A DNA stretch of 20,245 bases from IMG/VR virus record IMGVR_UViG_3300005918_000176, positions 1 through 20,245 of that record; one strand, 5' to 3'. The position numbers and the translations under genes were made by a program. Positions 1 to 6,139 of this stretch are shown here, piece after piece. Origin of the DNA: a virus. Under the pieces are notes generated by a model. The model searched no databases and had not been told where the DNA came from. It worked only from the letters and a program-made list of their open reading frames with translations. Position 1 is the first letter of the stretch, and each line of letters opens with the position of its first letter.

Positions 1-178
1 ATTGAGGCAGAAAATTGCTGGTATCATACAGCGACAAAGATTTTTGGTGTCTTTCCCAGGATTCTCTGCGTATCGCAAGTGTCTGATTATATACCAAGCG
101 ACAGGCTTCGAGAGAGTTTCCTAATGCTCTTTTTTGCTTCCCGGTTGGATAAATCCGATATTTAAAAGTCTTACGCAT
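1..178 (-). CDS. tnpB: TnpB/OrfB (IS200/IS605-type), N-terminal part only
   Basis: Reading the minus strand from ATG at 178 gives 59 residues starting MRKTFKYRIYPT and continuing with KQKRAL, LEACRLVYNQTL and SLSLYD. This is the typical N-terminus of TnpB/OrfB proteins, the RNA-guided nucleases carried by IS200/IS605 elements. The frame is open to the window edge, so the RuvC-like catalytic residues and zinc finger cannot be inspected; an active nuclease, a decayed copy and a TnpB-derived repressor are all possible. A strong sigma70-like promoter lies so close that transcription would begin at about the ATG. No Shine-Dalgarno sequence is visible. No TnpA is seen in the window. The family call is seen in the sequence; nuclease activity is only inferred. 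Confidence 0.85.
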   Translation of the reverse strand, partial: MRKTFKYRIYPTGKQKRALGNSLEACRLVYNQTLAIRRESWERHQKSLSLYDTSNFLPQ

Positions 179-184
179 AATTTT

Positions 185-212
185 ATTATAAGAAGTGTTA
201 CGTAAAAGTCAA
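185..212 (-). promoter_or_regulatory. sigma70-like promoter for tnpB
   Basis: On the minus strand, TTGACT (212-207) and TATAAT (190-185) are separated by 16 nt. This is a near-consensus promoter. The -10 box ends 6 nt before the tnpB ATG, so the predicted start of transcription is at or next to the A of the ATG. That implies a leaderless or nearly leaderless mRNA. Confidence 0.65.
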
Positions 213-230
213 GCGAAAAATTTTAAAACT

Positions 231-271
231 GGCAATTCATCCCCACCGCAAGCGGATGGGGTATTCTTGCC
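231..271. repeat. Long imperfect palindrome, possible IS200/IS605 end hairpin
   Basis: The arms are GGCAA (231-235), CCCCA (241-245) and CCG (246-248), pairing with CGG (253-255), TGGGG (257-261) and TTGCC (267-271) around a CAAG loop. Two 5-nt stretches form an internal loop and A256 is bulged. It lies about 53 nt upstream of the tnpB start and abuts the stop codon of the neighbouring small gene. IS200/IS605 elements end in subterminal hairpins of this kind, so it may be the left end. A terminator for the small gene is less likely because no T-run follows directly on either strand. Confidence 0.5.
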
Positions 272-444
272 TAAAAGGAGGAGAAATAAAAAGGATCAGG
301 AAAGTCTTCGTCCTCCGAGCCATCATCCCCGTCAATAGCCCATGCAATCACCGGTTTCATCATTAACTCAGTGCACGTACCGTCGTGTTTATACACTCCC
401 GACACCATTAACGTTCCTGTAGTGTTTGGGATTATCCTCTGCAT
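271..444 (-). CDS. Small acidic protein of unknown function (57 residues)
   Basis: ATG at 444 follows GGAGG with a 6-nt gap, and that GGAGG overlaps the TAG stop of the gene before it (TAGGAGG), giving a tight operon. The product starts MQRIIPNTTGTLMVSG and ends with an acidic stretch (DGDDGSEDEDF) and an aromatic tail (PFYFSSF). No family is recognised. The stop codon touches the palindrome that may be the end of the tnpB element, so insertion may have trimmed or replaced the original C-terminus. The strong ribosome binding site and operon spacing support a real gene. Confidence 0.65.
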   Translation of the reverse strand: MQRIIPNTTGTLMVSGVYKHDGTCTELMMKPVIAWAIDGDDGSEDEDFPDPFYFSSF

Positions 445-454
445 GTTCTACCTC

Positions 455-682
455 CTATTTTTTAATCCAGCATTTTTGCCCATTTCTCAAAAAAAACCAT
501 TGATCTTTGTCGGTATCCAGCTTGGCAAATAGAATTCCGTGATAGCTGAGATCCCCAGGCGAACACTTAGCAGATGGACCTGGGATAACTATCTCACTGC
601 CCAGTGGCCATACTGGCATTTCAAACGGGACCGGAAACCAGAAAGCAGCGGTTGCTACAATTAAGGAAACAATCCATTTCAT
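455..682 (-). CDS. Small secreted or membrane-anchored protein (75 residues)
   Basis: The ATG overlaps the stop of the upstream nuclease gene (TAATG), and a GGAGGGG sequence lies upstream within the end of that gene, so translation is probably coupled. The product starts MKWIVSLIVATAAFWF, a hydrophobic segment that could be a signal peptide or membrane anchor. A Pro-rich stretch (PVPFEMPVWPLG) and a polar C-terminus with two cysteines, ending CWIKK, follow. The family is unknown. A role at the host envelope is only an inference from the N-terminus. Confidence 0.7.
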   Translation of the reverse strand: MKWIVSLIVATAAFWFPVPFEMPVWPLGSEIVIPGPSAKCSPGDLSYHGILFAKLDTDKDQWFFLRNGQKCWIKK

Positions 683-1164
683 TAATGATACCCCTCCTCT
701 AGTTGGCTAAGTCTTCTAGCAACAGAGGCAAACATTGACCATGTTGGCGGGAATGCCTCACGCTCCGGAGCAGATATCTTGTGATAAAGTCTCAATGATT
801 CCGGATGCACCTCAAGCAGGCCTGCCTCGATTGGTATCTCATCGACCGGGAGGAGGCCCTTTTGAGCCAGGAAATAGAATTGGTTAGAGTATATCACGGC
901 GGGGAATCTTTTGAGCGGTTGTTCAATTTCTTTCCTAAAATCAGATACGCTTCTCTTGATCTCATAGGCCGTTACCCTGATACCCTTTCCGGGCCAGCAG
1001 GATATCTCGAAGGCGTCTATACGCATGGTTGCTATGCTGGCGTATCCGGTCCCGATCCTGAACTCGCGGACAATGCCTACCTCGCCTTTGTCCATGGCTC
1101 TCTTTCTGTGGTCTATCAATGCCTTAAATATTTCCGAATTGGATAAAACTTTCTTTTTGATCAT
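682..1164 (-). CDS. MmcB-like PD-(D/E)XK nuclease family protein
   Basis: The 160-residue product has the layout of MmcB/restriction-endonuclease-fold proteins: an N-terminal helix region, D50 in RIDAFEI, then E68 and K70 in YEIKRSVSDFRKE (E-x-K followed by S-x-S-DF), then YSNQFYFLAQKGLLPVDEIP and GLLEV. The D/E-x-K residues are the expected metal-binding set. Relatives act in DNA repair in bacteria and occur in phages as accessory nucleases; the substrate here is unknown. It heads the leftward operon. Its start lies in the AT-rich divergent promoter region and has no clear Shine-Dalgarno sequence. Two PD-(D/E)XK-type genes facing apart across one promoter region suggests one replication and repair control point. 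Confidence 0.75.
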   Translation of the reverse strand: MIKKKVLSNSEIFKALIDHRKRAMDKGEVGIVREFRIGTGYASIATMRIDAFEISCWPGKGIRVTAYEIKRSVSDFRKEIEQPLKRFPAVIYSNQFYFLAQKGLLPVDEIPIEAGLLEVHPESLRLYHKISAPEREAFPPTWSMFASVARRLSQLEEGYH

Positions 1165-1165
1165 G

Positions 1166-1239
1166 ATATATAATGTAAATTATTTTGAAATAAAAGCAAT
1201 ACACCTATTGAAAAAATTACAAAAAAATATATAATGTAA
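1166..1239. promoter_or_regulatory. Divergent control region with 13-bp direct repeat
   Basis: The 77-bp gap between the two divergent genes is very AT-rich. It holds two copies of ATATATAATGTAA, at 1166-1178 and 1227-1239, 61 bp apart. The right copy contains the -10 box of the rightward promoter. The left copy sits directly before the leftward start codon. A regulator binding both copies could control both arms at once; this is inferred from position only. Confidence 0.5.
1208..1235 (+). promoter_or_regulatory. sigma70-like promoter of the recombination operon
   Basis: TTGAAA (1208-1213) and TATAAT (1230-1235) are spaced by 16 nt. The -10 box ends 6 nt before the ATG at 1242, so the transcript would start at or beside the start codon. 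The first gene has no Shine-Dalgarno sequence, which fits a leaderless mRNA. Confidence 0.6.
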
Positions 1240-1241
1240 CT

Positions 1242-1652
1242 ATGCAGCTCAAAGGTAGACCGGATCCAGCGGAAGAAGATGTGCAGTTAGCTTTATGCGA
1301 ATATGTCAGAAAAAAATATCCGCAGGTCTGGTACAGGAGCGATCTTGGTGGGATCTGGTTGCCCTTTAAACTTGCAAAGAAAAACAAGAAAATGCAGAGG
1401 GGGAGAGGGTTTCCGGACTTCAGCCTTCCCTTAAGGACAGTATTATATGCCGGACTTTACATTGAAATAAAGAAAAGCCGTAAAGAGCTTTTCAAAAAAG
1501 ATGGCACCATGAGGAGATCAAAGCACATTACAGAGCAAAGAGAATGTATGCACTGGCTTAGGTCCCAGGGATTCTTTGCAGTGTTTGGTGCTGGCCTTGA
1601 TAATTGCATGGCTGTAGTAGACTTTTATATGCGCCTGGCTAGACGGGCATAA
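1242..1652 (+). CDS. VRR-NUC domain nuclease
   Basis: This 136-residue protein matches the stand-alone phage VRR-NUC family. An N-terminal helix (EEDVQLALCEYVRKKYP) is followed by the catalytic core RGFPDF (D59), an E75-x-K77 motif in YIEIKKS, then KHITEQRECMHWLRSQGF and AVVDFYM. VRR-NUC is a PD-(D/E)XK fold with structure-specific or nicking DNA cleavage in characterised relatives, needing a divalent metal. It is the first gene of the rightward operon and is followed by a Rad50-like ATPase and RecT, so a role in phage recombination or replication-fork processing is likely. Full length for the family and all key residues present. Confidence 0.88.
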   Translation: MQLKGRPDPAEEDVQLALCEYVRKKYPQVWYRSDLGGIWLPFKLAKKNKKMQRGRGFPDFSLPLRTVLYAGLYIEIKKSRKELFKKDGTMRRSKHITEQRECMHWLRSQGFFAVFGAGLDNCMAVVDFYMRLARRA

Positions 1653-1669
1653 ACTTGAAGGAGGTTTTT

Positions 1670-3532
1670 ATGGACGCAGAAAACTGCACCGTAGTAAAAT
1701 TAATGCAACTTGAAATTCGGGAGTTTATGGGAATAGAACGATTTCACATGGCCCCGAATGGTAAAAACATGAGCGTATGTGGCTACAACAAGGCTGGCAA
1801 GACAACCATTGCGTCGGCAATCACATGGTTGCTGGCCGACAAGGACCTCAGTCTTAACCAGCCCGCAAACTTCAGCATAAAGCCCATGGACACCGCAGGT
1901 AATATAATTGAAGGAAAAACCCCTTATGTTACCGTAAAGTTTTCGGTTAACGGTGATCCGCTTACTCTTGGCAAGGGGTATTACGAGAAGCGAACCAAGA
2001 GAGGAAAGCTGACCGGACACACCGCCCGGTATTCGGTGAACGACGAGGCCAACGTAAAAAAGAAGGATTTTGACAAAGCCATCGCAGAGATAGGTAGCGT
2101 TAAAACTTTGCAACTCCTCATGTCTCCCTTCTTCTTCAACACGCTCCCCCAGGCCGAGTGCCGCAAGATCCTTTTTGAGGTTGGCAACGTAAAAGCAGGT
2201 GACGAGCTGGTAAGGGCAGAGAAAAAGAGAACGCAGCTTAAAGCGGAGCTGTCAGTAGTTGAACGGGAGACGATAGCGATAAAGCCGGTAATCAAAGAAC
2301 TCAGATCTAATGCAGGCACCCTATCACCCCACGATGCCGAAACGGCAACGAATCAACTGGTTAAAATTGACAAAAAGATTGCGGCTATCAATGCCGGGCT
2401 GGTTGATCCTGATGTCACGAGAAAAATAAGCAAGCTTGAGGATGAAATAAAAACCCTCGAATTTGACGAAAGCACAGATATCATAAGAAAAAAGACGCTT
2501 GCGAAGCTTGCGGTAGAAGCCCTGGAAGGGAAGTTAAGAAACGAAAAGATGGATATAATCGGGGCACTGGAAACAGCCGGGAGAAAGGCTTTACTGGCAG
2601 AATCGATAGAAGAAGAGATAGCAGACTGCCGTACCATGTTCGGTGCCCTTATCGCCGAACCAGAACCGAACCATGGCATCTGCCCAACATGTCACCAGCC
2701 AATCACTGACAAAAAGTCAATGGAAGCTGCGGTGTCTGCGTTTAAAGAGGATAGGGCAAAAAGGGCAACAGAAATAAATGTCAGAGGCAAGGACCTGACG
2801 GGGAAGTTGTCGGCAATCAGAGAAGATATGAAAAAACTTGCCATCGGCAGGGAGGTACACGAAAAAAACGAAGCAAGCTTCAACACAGAGCTTGAAATTG
2901 CACAAACGAAGCTGGACAGCCTGTCAGATCCAACCACAGATGAAAAGCCGGACGGCAGCAATACTGATGCTCTCAAGAAAGAACTATCCGATCTTATCGA
3001 AAGCAGTGCCATTACTGAAGATACAAAGGTATTGCTCGAAGAGGTAAACGCGGAAAGGACGAAGACTAGCGATATCATTAGTGCATGTAAGGAAGCGGTA
3101 AAATCGGTAAAGAGAATTGACGTCCTCAAGAAAAAAGAGAAGGACGGGTGGAAAAAGGTTGAAAAGATCGAGGATGACATTACCAAGATCGAAGAAGAGG
3201 TAAGGGCAGAAGCAGAAAAGCTTGAGGGACCCATCAACGCCATGTTTGAAAGGTGCTCTTTCAAGTTTATGGAAGACAAAATATCGTCCGGCTTTAAGCC
3301 GTGCTGCGTGACAGTGGTAAACGGGGTTCAATGGGGACATGGCCTCAACACGGAGGGAGAAGTTAGCGCCGGACTTGATATTGTCAGAGTGCTATCTAAG
3401 CATTATGGTATATCTATGCCGTGCCTGGTTGACAATGCTGAATCAGTCCTTGATTTTGCTGACCCCGACATGCAGTTAATACGCTTTTATGCTGACAAGA
3501 ATTGCGAACAGCTAGAAGTGTTTTTCGATTAG
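1670..3532 (+). CDS. Rad50/SbcC/SMC-like ATPase with zinc hook
   Basis: The 620-residue product has an ABC-type Walker A near the start (GYNKAGKTT, about 38-46), long charged coiled-coil segments on either side of a central CPTC zinc-hook motif (C338 and C341), then a C-terminal half with a degenerate signature region (NTEGEVSAGLDIV) and a Walker B-like LVDNAES (about 586-592). This is the plan of phage Rad50/RecF/SMC-like ATPases that work with nucleases at DNA ends. I place the start at ATG 1670, which follows AAGGAGG with a 5-nt gap, rather than the TTG at 1655 inside that binding site. No SbcD-like partner is visible; the flanking VRR-NUC or the MBL-fold protein could supply nuclease activity, which is an inference. 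Confidence 0.85.
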   Translation: MDAENCTVVKLMQLEIREFMGIERFHMAPNGKNMSVCGYNKAGKTTIASAITWLLADKDLSLNQPANFSIKPMDTAGNIIEGKTPYVTVKFSVNGDPLTLGKGYYEKRTKRGKLTGHTARYSVNDEANVKKKDFDKAIAEIGSVKTLQLLMSPFFFNTLPQAECRKILFEVGNVKAGDELVRAEKKRTQLKAELSVVERETIAIKPVIKELRSNAGTLSPHDAETATNQLVKIDKKIAAINAGLVDPDVTRKISKLEDEIKTLEFDESTDIIRKKTLAKLAVEALEGKLRNEKMDIIGALETAGRKALLAESIEEEIADCRTMFGALIAEPEPNHGICPTCHQPITDKKSMEAAVSAFKEDRAKRATEINVRGKDLTGKLSAIREDMKKLAIGREVHEKNEASFNTELEIAQTKLDSLSDPTTDEKPDGSNTDALKKELSDLIESSAITEDTKVLLEEVNAERTKTSDIISACKEAVKSVKRIDVLKKKEKDGWKKVEKIEDDITKIEEEVRAEAEKLEGPINAMFERCSFKFMEDKISSGFKPCCVTVVNGVQWGHGLNTEGEVSAGLDIVRVLSKHYGISMPCLVDNAESVLDFADPDMQLIRFYADKNCEQLEVFFD

Positions 3533-3543
3533 AATATTGTCAG

Positions 3544-3575
3544 GTCGTCCCCAGTAGGGGGGCGTTGATTGAAAC
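3544..3575 (+). repeat. Solitary type I-C-like CRISPR repeat, copy 1
   Basis: This 32-nt unit starts GTCGTCCCC, has loop AGTAG, and ends GGCGTTGATTGAAAC. It matches the length, stem layout and conserved GATTGAAAC end of type I-C CRISPR repeats. Positions 3-9 pair with 15-21 (one G-U), giving a 7-bp stem. It begins 12 nt after the ATPase stop codon and ends 53 nt before the recT start, in the sense direction of the operon. There is no second repeat one spacer length away, so it is not an array. It matches copy 2 at 28 of 32 positions. Confidence 0.88.
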
Positions 3576-3628
3576 GACTAGATATACCAAACTCATTAAT
3601 TCGCTAACCATACCAGGAGGATACACTT

Positions 3629-5188
3629 GTGGCACAAAACACCGGAAAACCGCAGACATCTGAAGAAAAACAACTTGCCCTAAAAGAGACGGCAGCAAAA
3701 AATCTTCAGATACAAGAACAGTTCATCGGCCAATCACTTGGAGAAATGACAAAGGGTGGAACTCTCAGCGCGACCAAGTTCCAGCAACGCATCCTTAAAA
3801 ACTACTTCATCGAGACCACTATGGTTCTTGAAAAGGCGGAAGCTAAAAGAAAGAGAACTACATACAGGCAAGATCCGGTTCCAGTTATTTGGGAAAACGT
3901 AAACCTGACAAAGTTTGTTGTTGACGCGGCTGCAATGTGCCGCATCGGCCTTGATCCATCACAGAAGAACCACGTTAACCTCATACCTTACAAGAACAAT
4001 ACAACGGGTCTGTATGATATCGGCTATATCGAGGGATATAGGGGACTTGAAATTAAAGCCACAAAGTATGGGCTTGACGTCCCAGATTCAGTAACCGTAC
4101 ATCTTGTATACGCGACTGATCACTTCGTACCACACTTCAAGGACCGGTCGAACAAGTTTGATTCCTACGAATTCACCATCGACAATCCGTTTGATCGAGG
4201 TGAGGTCATTGGAGGCTTTTATTATCACTCATACGCCAGTAATCAAGAAAAGAATAAGCTCGTCATAATGTCTGTCGAAGAAATTCTGAAGAGAAAGCCT
4301 ACCTATGCCAGCCCTGAATTTTGGGGAGGCGACAAGGATGAGTGGAAGAACGGCAAAAAAACAGGCAAGAAAGTAAAGGTCGATGGCTGGCCTATCGAAA
4401 TGATGCTTAAGACCATGTACCGCGCGGCGTACAATGGCATCACTATTGACAGCAAAAAGGTCGATGATGATTTCATGCAGGCGAAGGAGAGCGAGGGGAC
4501 GCTACTCGCGGCCGAGTCTGAACTCCGTGCTATCGAAAACGAGCACAAAGACCTTGTTGACGTCACTCCTGACACGCAAGAAGTTGCGAAGAGCGAGGCG
4601 GACAACGTTGACAGGAAGACCGGAGAAGTTGTTGATGCAGAATTCGAGGTGTCCGGACCTATCGAAAACGCCCTTGAAACCGCGAAAAAGGAAAAGCTCG
4701 ACCTACAGAAAGCGGCCGAGGTAGAAGCCAAGCTGGTAGCTGTAGCCAAGAAGGCAAAGAAGGCCAGGAAGGATGCAGCGGAAGCGGCAGCGGCGGCGGA
4801 AGCGGAAGCGGCCAAGAAGACCGAAGAGAAGGACGCATCCGAGAAAAAGAAACGTCCAGAAACGCAGTCAAGGTCATCTATGGAAAAGTCAGATCCCGCT
4901 GCAAACGGAAAGGGAACTCTTATCGGAGCGAAGGAAAAGAACCCGCTCTGTGTGACAAACCAGTGTGCATACATTGATTCATGCACGGACAGAGACAAAG
5001 CTCATCAAGCAGTTATAAAAGAGCACTACGGTCATTTGTGTCAATCGGACAGAGCAAAAATCACCGCATACGCCAAGGCTGGACCTCCCGAAGCAAAGAC
5101 AACAAAGAAGGATGCCGGAGCACAAGAAGCAAGCCAAGCCGAATTCCCTATTCCGGACGGTTCTGAAATTGAGCATATGGAGTTCTAA
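3629..5188 (+). CDS. recT: RecT-family single-strand annealing protein with C-terminal extension
   Basis: Residues from about 60 to 310 carry RecT landmarks: AAAMCRIGLDPSQKNHVNLIPY, then GYIEGYRGLEIKATKYG, VYATDHFVPH, GGFYYHSY and a C-terminal WPIEMMLKTMYRAAYNG. RecT proteins bind and anneal single-stranded DNA during phage recombination. The start is GTG at 3629, preceded by AGGAGG with an 8-nt gap. At 519 residues it is much longer than usual RecT. After the core comes an Ala/Lys/Glu-rich, probably helical linker (about 350-410), then a Cys/His cluster, C441-x4-C446-x5-C452-x18-C471 with H466 and H469, that could bind zinc or another metal. CRISPR-like repeats flank the gene on both sides. 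The last codon overlaps the start of the next ORF (TAATG). Confidence 0.88.
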   Translation: MAQNTGKPQTSEEKQLALKETAAKNLQIQEQFIGQSLGEMTKGGTLSATKFQQRILKNYFIETTMVLEKAEAKRKRTTYRQDPVPVIWENVNLTKFVVDAAAMCRIGLDPSQKNHVNLIPYKNNTTGLYDIGYIEGYRGLEIKATKYGLDVPDSVTVHLVYATDHFVPHFKDRSNKFDSYEFTIDNPFDRGEVIGGFYYHSYASNQEKNKLVIMSVEEILKRKPTYASPEFWGGDKDEWKNGKKTGKKVKVDGWPIEMMLKTMYRAAYNGITIDSKKVDDDFMQAKESEGTLLAAESELRAIENEHKDLVDVTPDTQEVAKSEADNVDRKTGEVVDAEFEVSGPIENALETAKKEKLDLQKAAEVEAKLVAVAKKAKKARKDAAEAAAAAEAEAAKKTEEKDASEKKKRPETQSRSSMEKSDPAANGKGTLIGAKEKNPLCVTNQCAYIDSCTDRDKAHQAVIKEHYGHLCQSDRAKITAYAKAGPPEAKTTKKDAGAQEASQAEFPIPDGSEIEHMEF

Positions 5189-6003
5189 TGTCGTCCCCCG
5201 CAAGGGGGCGTGGATTGAAACTAATGTCTGACCCGATTATATTTAAATCCTATGGATCTAGCAGTAAGGGAAACCTCTACACCGTAAGTGACGGTGAGAC
5301 TACCGTGCTGCTTGATCCCGGATTTTCCGTCAAACAAATCAAGAAACGCCTGGACTTCAGCCTTAGCTCAAGCATAGACTTTGCCCTGGTCAGCCATGAG
5401 CACATGGACCATTGTGCCGGTGCCGAAGGACTTGCAAATCTTGGAATTGATGTGTTTATGGGCGGCGAGACAGCGGATAACATGAAAATTGATCCGTATA
5501 ATATCCACAGGGTTAACCCGTTTGAACAGTTTACCCTCGGGACCTGGACCGTTAAGGCAGTCCCTGTGCCGCACATGGGCCTAAAGACCGACCCTAAATC
5601 AAAAGATGGGAAAGGAAAGGTGCTTGTTAAAATCCCAAACCTCGCCTATTTGATGCTGAGTGGAGAAAATAAGTTTTTATTCATGATTGATTGTAGCGAG
5701 AGCCCATTTTTTTATCGCAACCTCACACACGTTGCTATAGGAGTAAACTATGATTGTGCGGTCCTATCTGAAAATATGGCGAAGGGAAGCTTACCAGTGT
5801 TTCTCGGCAGGCGGATACTGGACAGTCACATGAGCCTACAGACAGCCAAAAGGTTTCTGAGTGCCGTATGTCATGACGAAAACTCTGGTTATATGCAGGA
5901 GATACACCTCTTACATCTATCAGAAAAAAACATAGTGGCCTCAGATGCTCTAGATGAAATAAGGAGGCATACCGGTGTCGCTGTATTCGTACATGAAGGA
6001 TAA
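5188..6003 (+). CDS. Metallo-beta-lactamase-fold hydrolase (YycJ/WalJ-like)
   Basis: The H-x-H-x-D-H metal motif is present as HEHMDH, preceded by YGSSSKGN and LLDPGFS, and followed by VPVPHMG, FMIDCSES, ILDSHMSLQTAKRFL and LHLSEKN. This pattern fits the YycJ/WalJ branch of MBL-fold nucleases. MBL-fold genes next to recT are common in phages and are suspected to supply exonuclease activity. Start choice: ATG 5188 overlaps the recT stop (TAATG) and has GGAG 5 nt upstream, but then the CRISPR-like repeat is translated as an N-terminal SSPARGRGLKL extension. ATG 5224, just past the repeat, gives the usual family N-terminus (MSDPIIFKSYGSS) but has only a weak TGGA upstream. Both are in frame because the repeat unit adds 36 bp. 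Confidence 0.85.
   Translation: MSSPARGRGLKLMSDPIIFKSYGSSSKGNLYTVSDGETTVLLDPGFSVKQIKKRLDFSLSSSIDFALVSHEHMDHCAGAEGLANLGIDVFMGGETADNMKIDPYNIHRVNPFEQFTLGTWTVKAVPVPHMGLKTDPKSKDGKGKVLVKIPNLAYLMLSGENKFLFMIDCSESPFFYRNLTHVAIGVNYDCAVLSENMAKGSLPVFLGRRILDSHMSLQTAKRFLSAVCHDENSGYMQEIHLLHLSEKNIVASDALDEIRRHTGVAVFVHEG
5190..5221 (+). repeat. Solitary type I-C-like CRISPR repeat, copy 2
   Basis: This 32-nt unit starts GTCGTCCCC, has loop CGCAA, and ends GGCGTGGATTGAAAC. It is a nearly ideal type I-C repeat with the same 7-bp stem as copy 1. Differences between copies are at repeat positions 10, 12 and 14 (all in the loop) and 23 (in the 3' handle). It starts 1 nt after the recT stop. The 8-mer CTAATGTC occurs at 5185-5192 and again at 5221-5228, so the unit looks like a 36-bp insertion with a short duplication. 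In type I-C systems Cas5c cuts repeat RNA at the stem base and leaves an 11-nt tag, here UGGAUUGAAAC. Confidence 0.92.
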
Positions 6004-6139
6004 CAAGGAAAGGGAAATATTCTTACTAACCGTGAAATATTGGCTGCGCGGTGACAACTGGGCAGATGCCAAGAGTTCAGCAAGTACCATTGTGCTTGGA
6101 TTCAAGTCAAGCACGAAAAAGAAGGAGGAAAAAATATGA
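5975..6139 (+). CDS. Small basic protein of unknown function (54 residues)
   Basis: A GTG at 5975 follows AAGGAGG with a 7-nt gap, inside the end of the MBL gene in another frame. The ORF runs across the apparent gap between the two neighbours and ends with a TGA that overlaps the next start (ATGA). The product begins MSLYSYMKDNKEREIFLL and ends with a basic tail, KSSTKKKEEKI. The strong ribosome binding site and overlaps at both ends support a real, translationally coupled gene. An internal ATG at 5993 is an alternative start but has no binding site. No family is recognised. Confidence 0.7.
   Translation: MSLYSYMKDNKEREIFLLTVKYWLRGDNWADAKSSASTIVLGFKSSTKKKEEKI

Noticed and set aside
805-1146. 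A plus-strand 113-codon frame opposite the MmcB-like gene.
   Set aside because: The opposite strand has conserved nuclease residues and operon coupling; this frame has neither.
1655-1669. TTG at 1655 as start of the ATPase gene.
   Set aside because: It overlaps the AAGGAGG binding site that serves ATG 1670 with ideal spacing.
2692-3279. A 195-codon Ser-rich minus-strand frame opposite the ATPase gene.
   Set aside because: Its composition is what the antisense of coiled-coil Lys/Glu codons gives; the sense frame has clear ATPase motifs.
3544-3575. The repeat hairpin as a rho-independent terminator.
   Set aside because: No T-run follows the stem and the conserved GATTGAAAC end fits a CRISPR repeat better.
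4303-4998. A 231-codon minus-strand frame rich in Ser and Ala opposite recT.
   Set aside because: It is the mirror of the Lys/Ala/Glu-rich linker codons and has no ribosome binding site or recognisable motif.
3544-5221. A true CRISPR array spanning recT.
   Set aside because: The two repeats are about 1.6 kb apart with a full gene between them, so there is no spacer-sized unit and no array.
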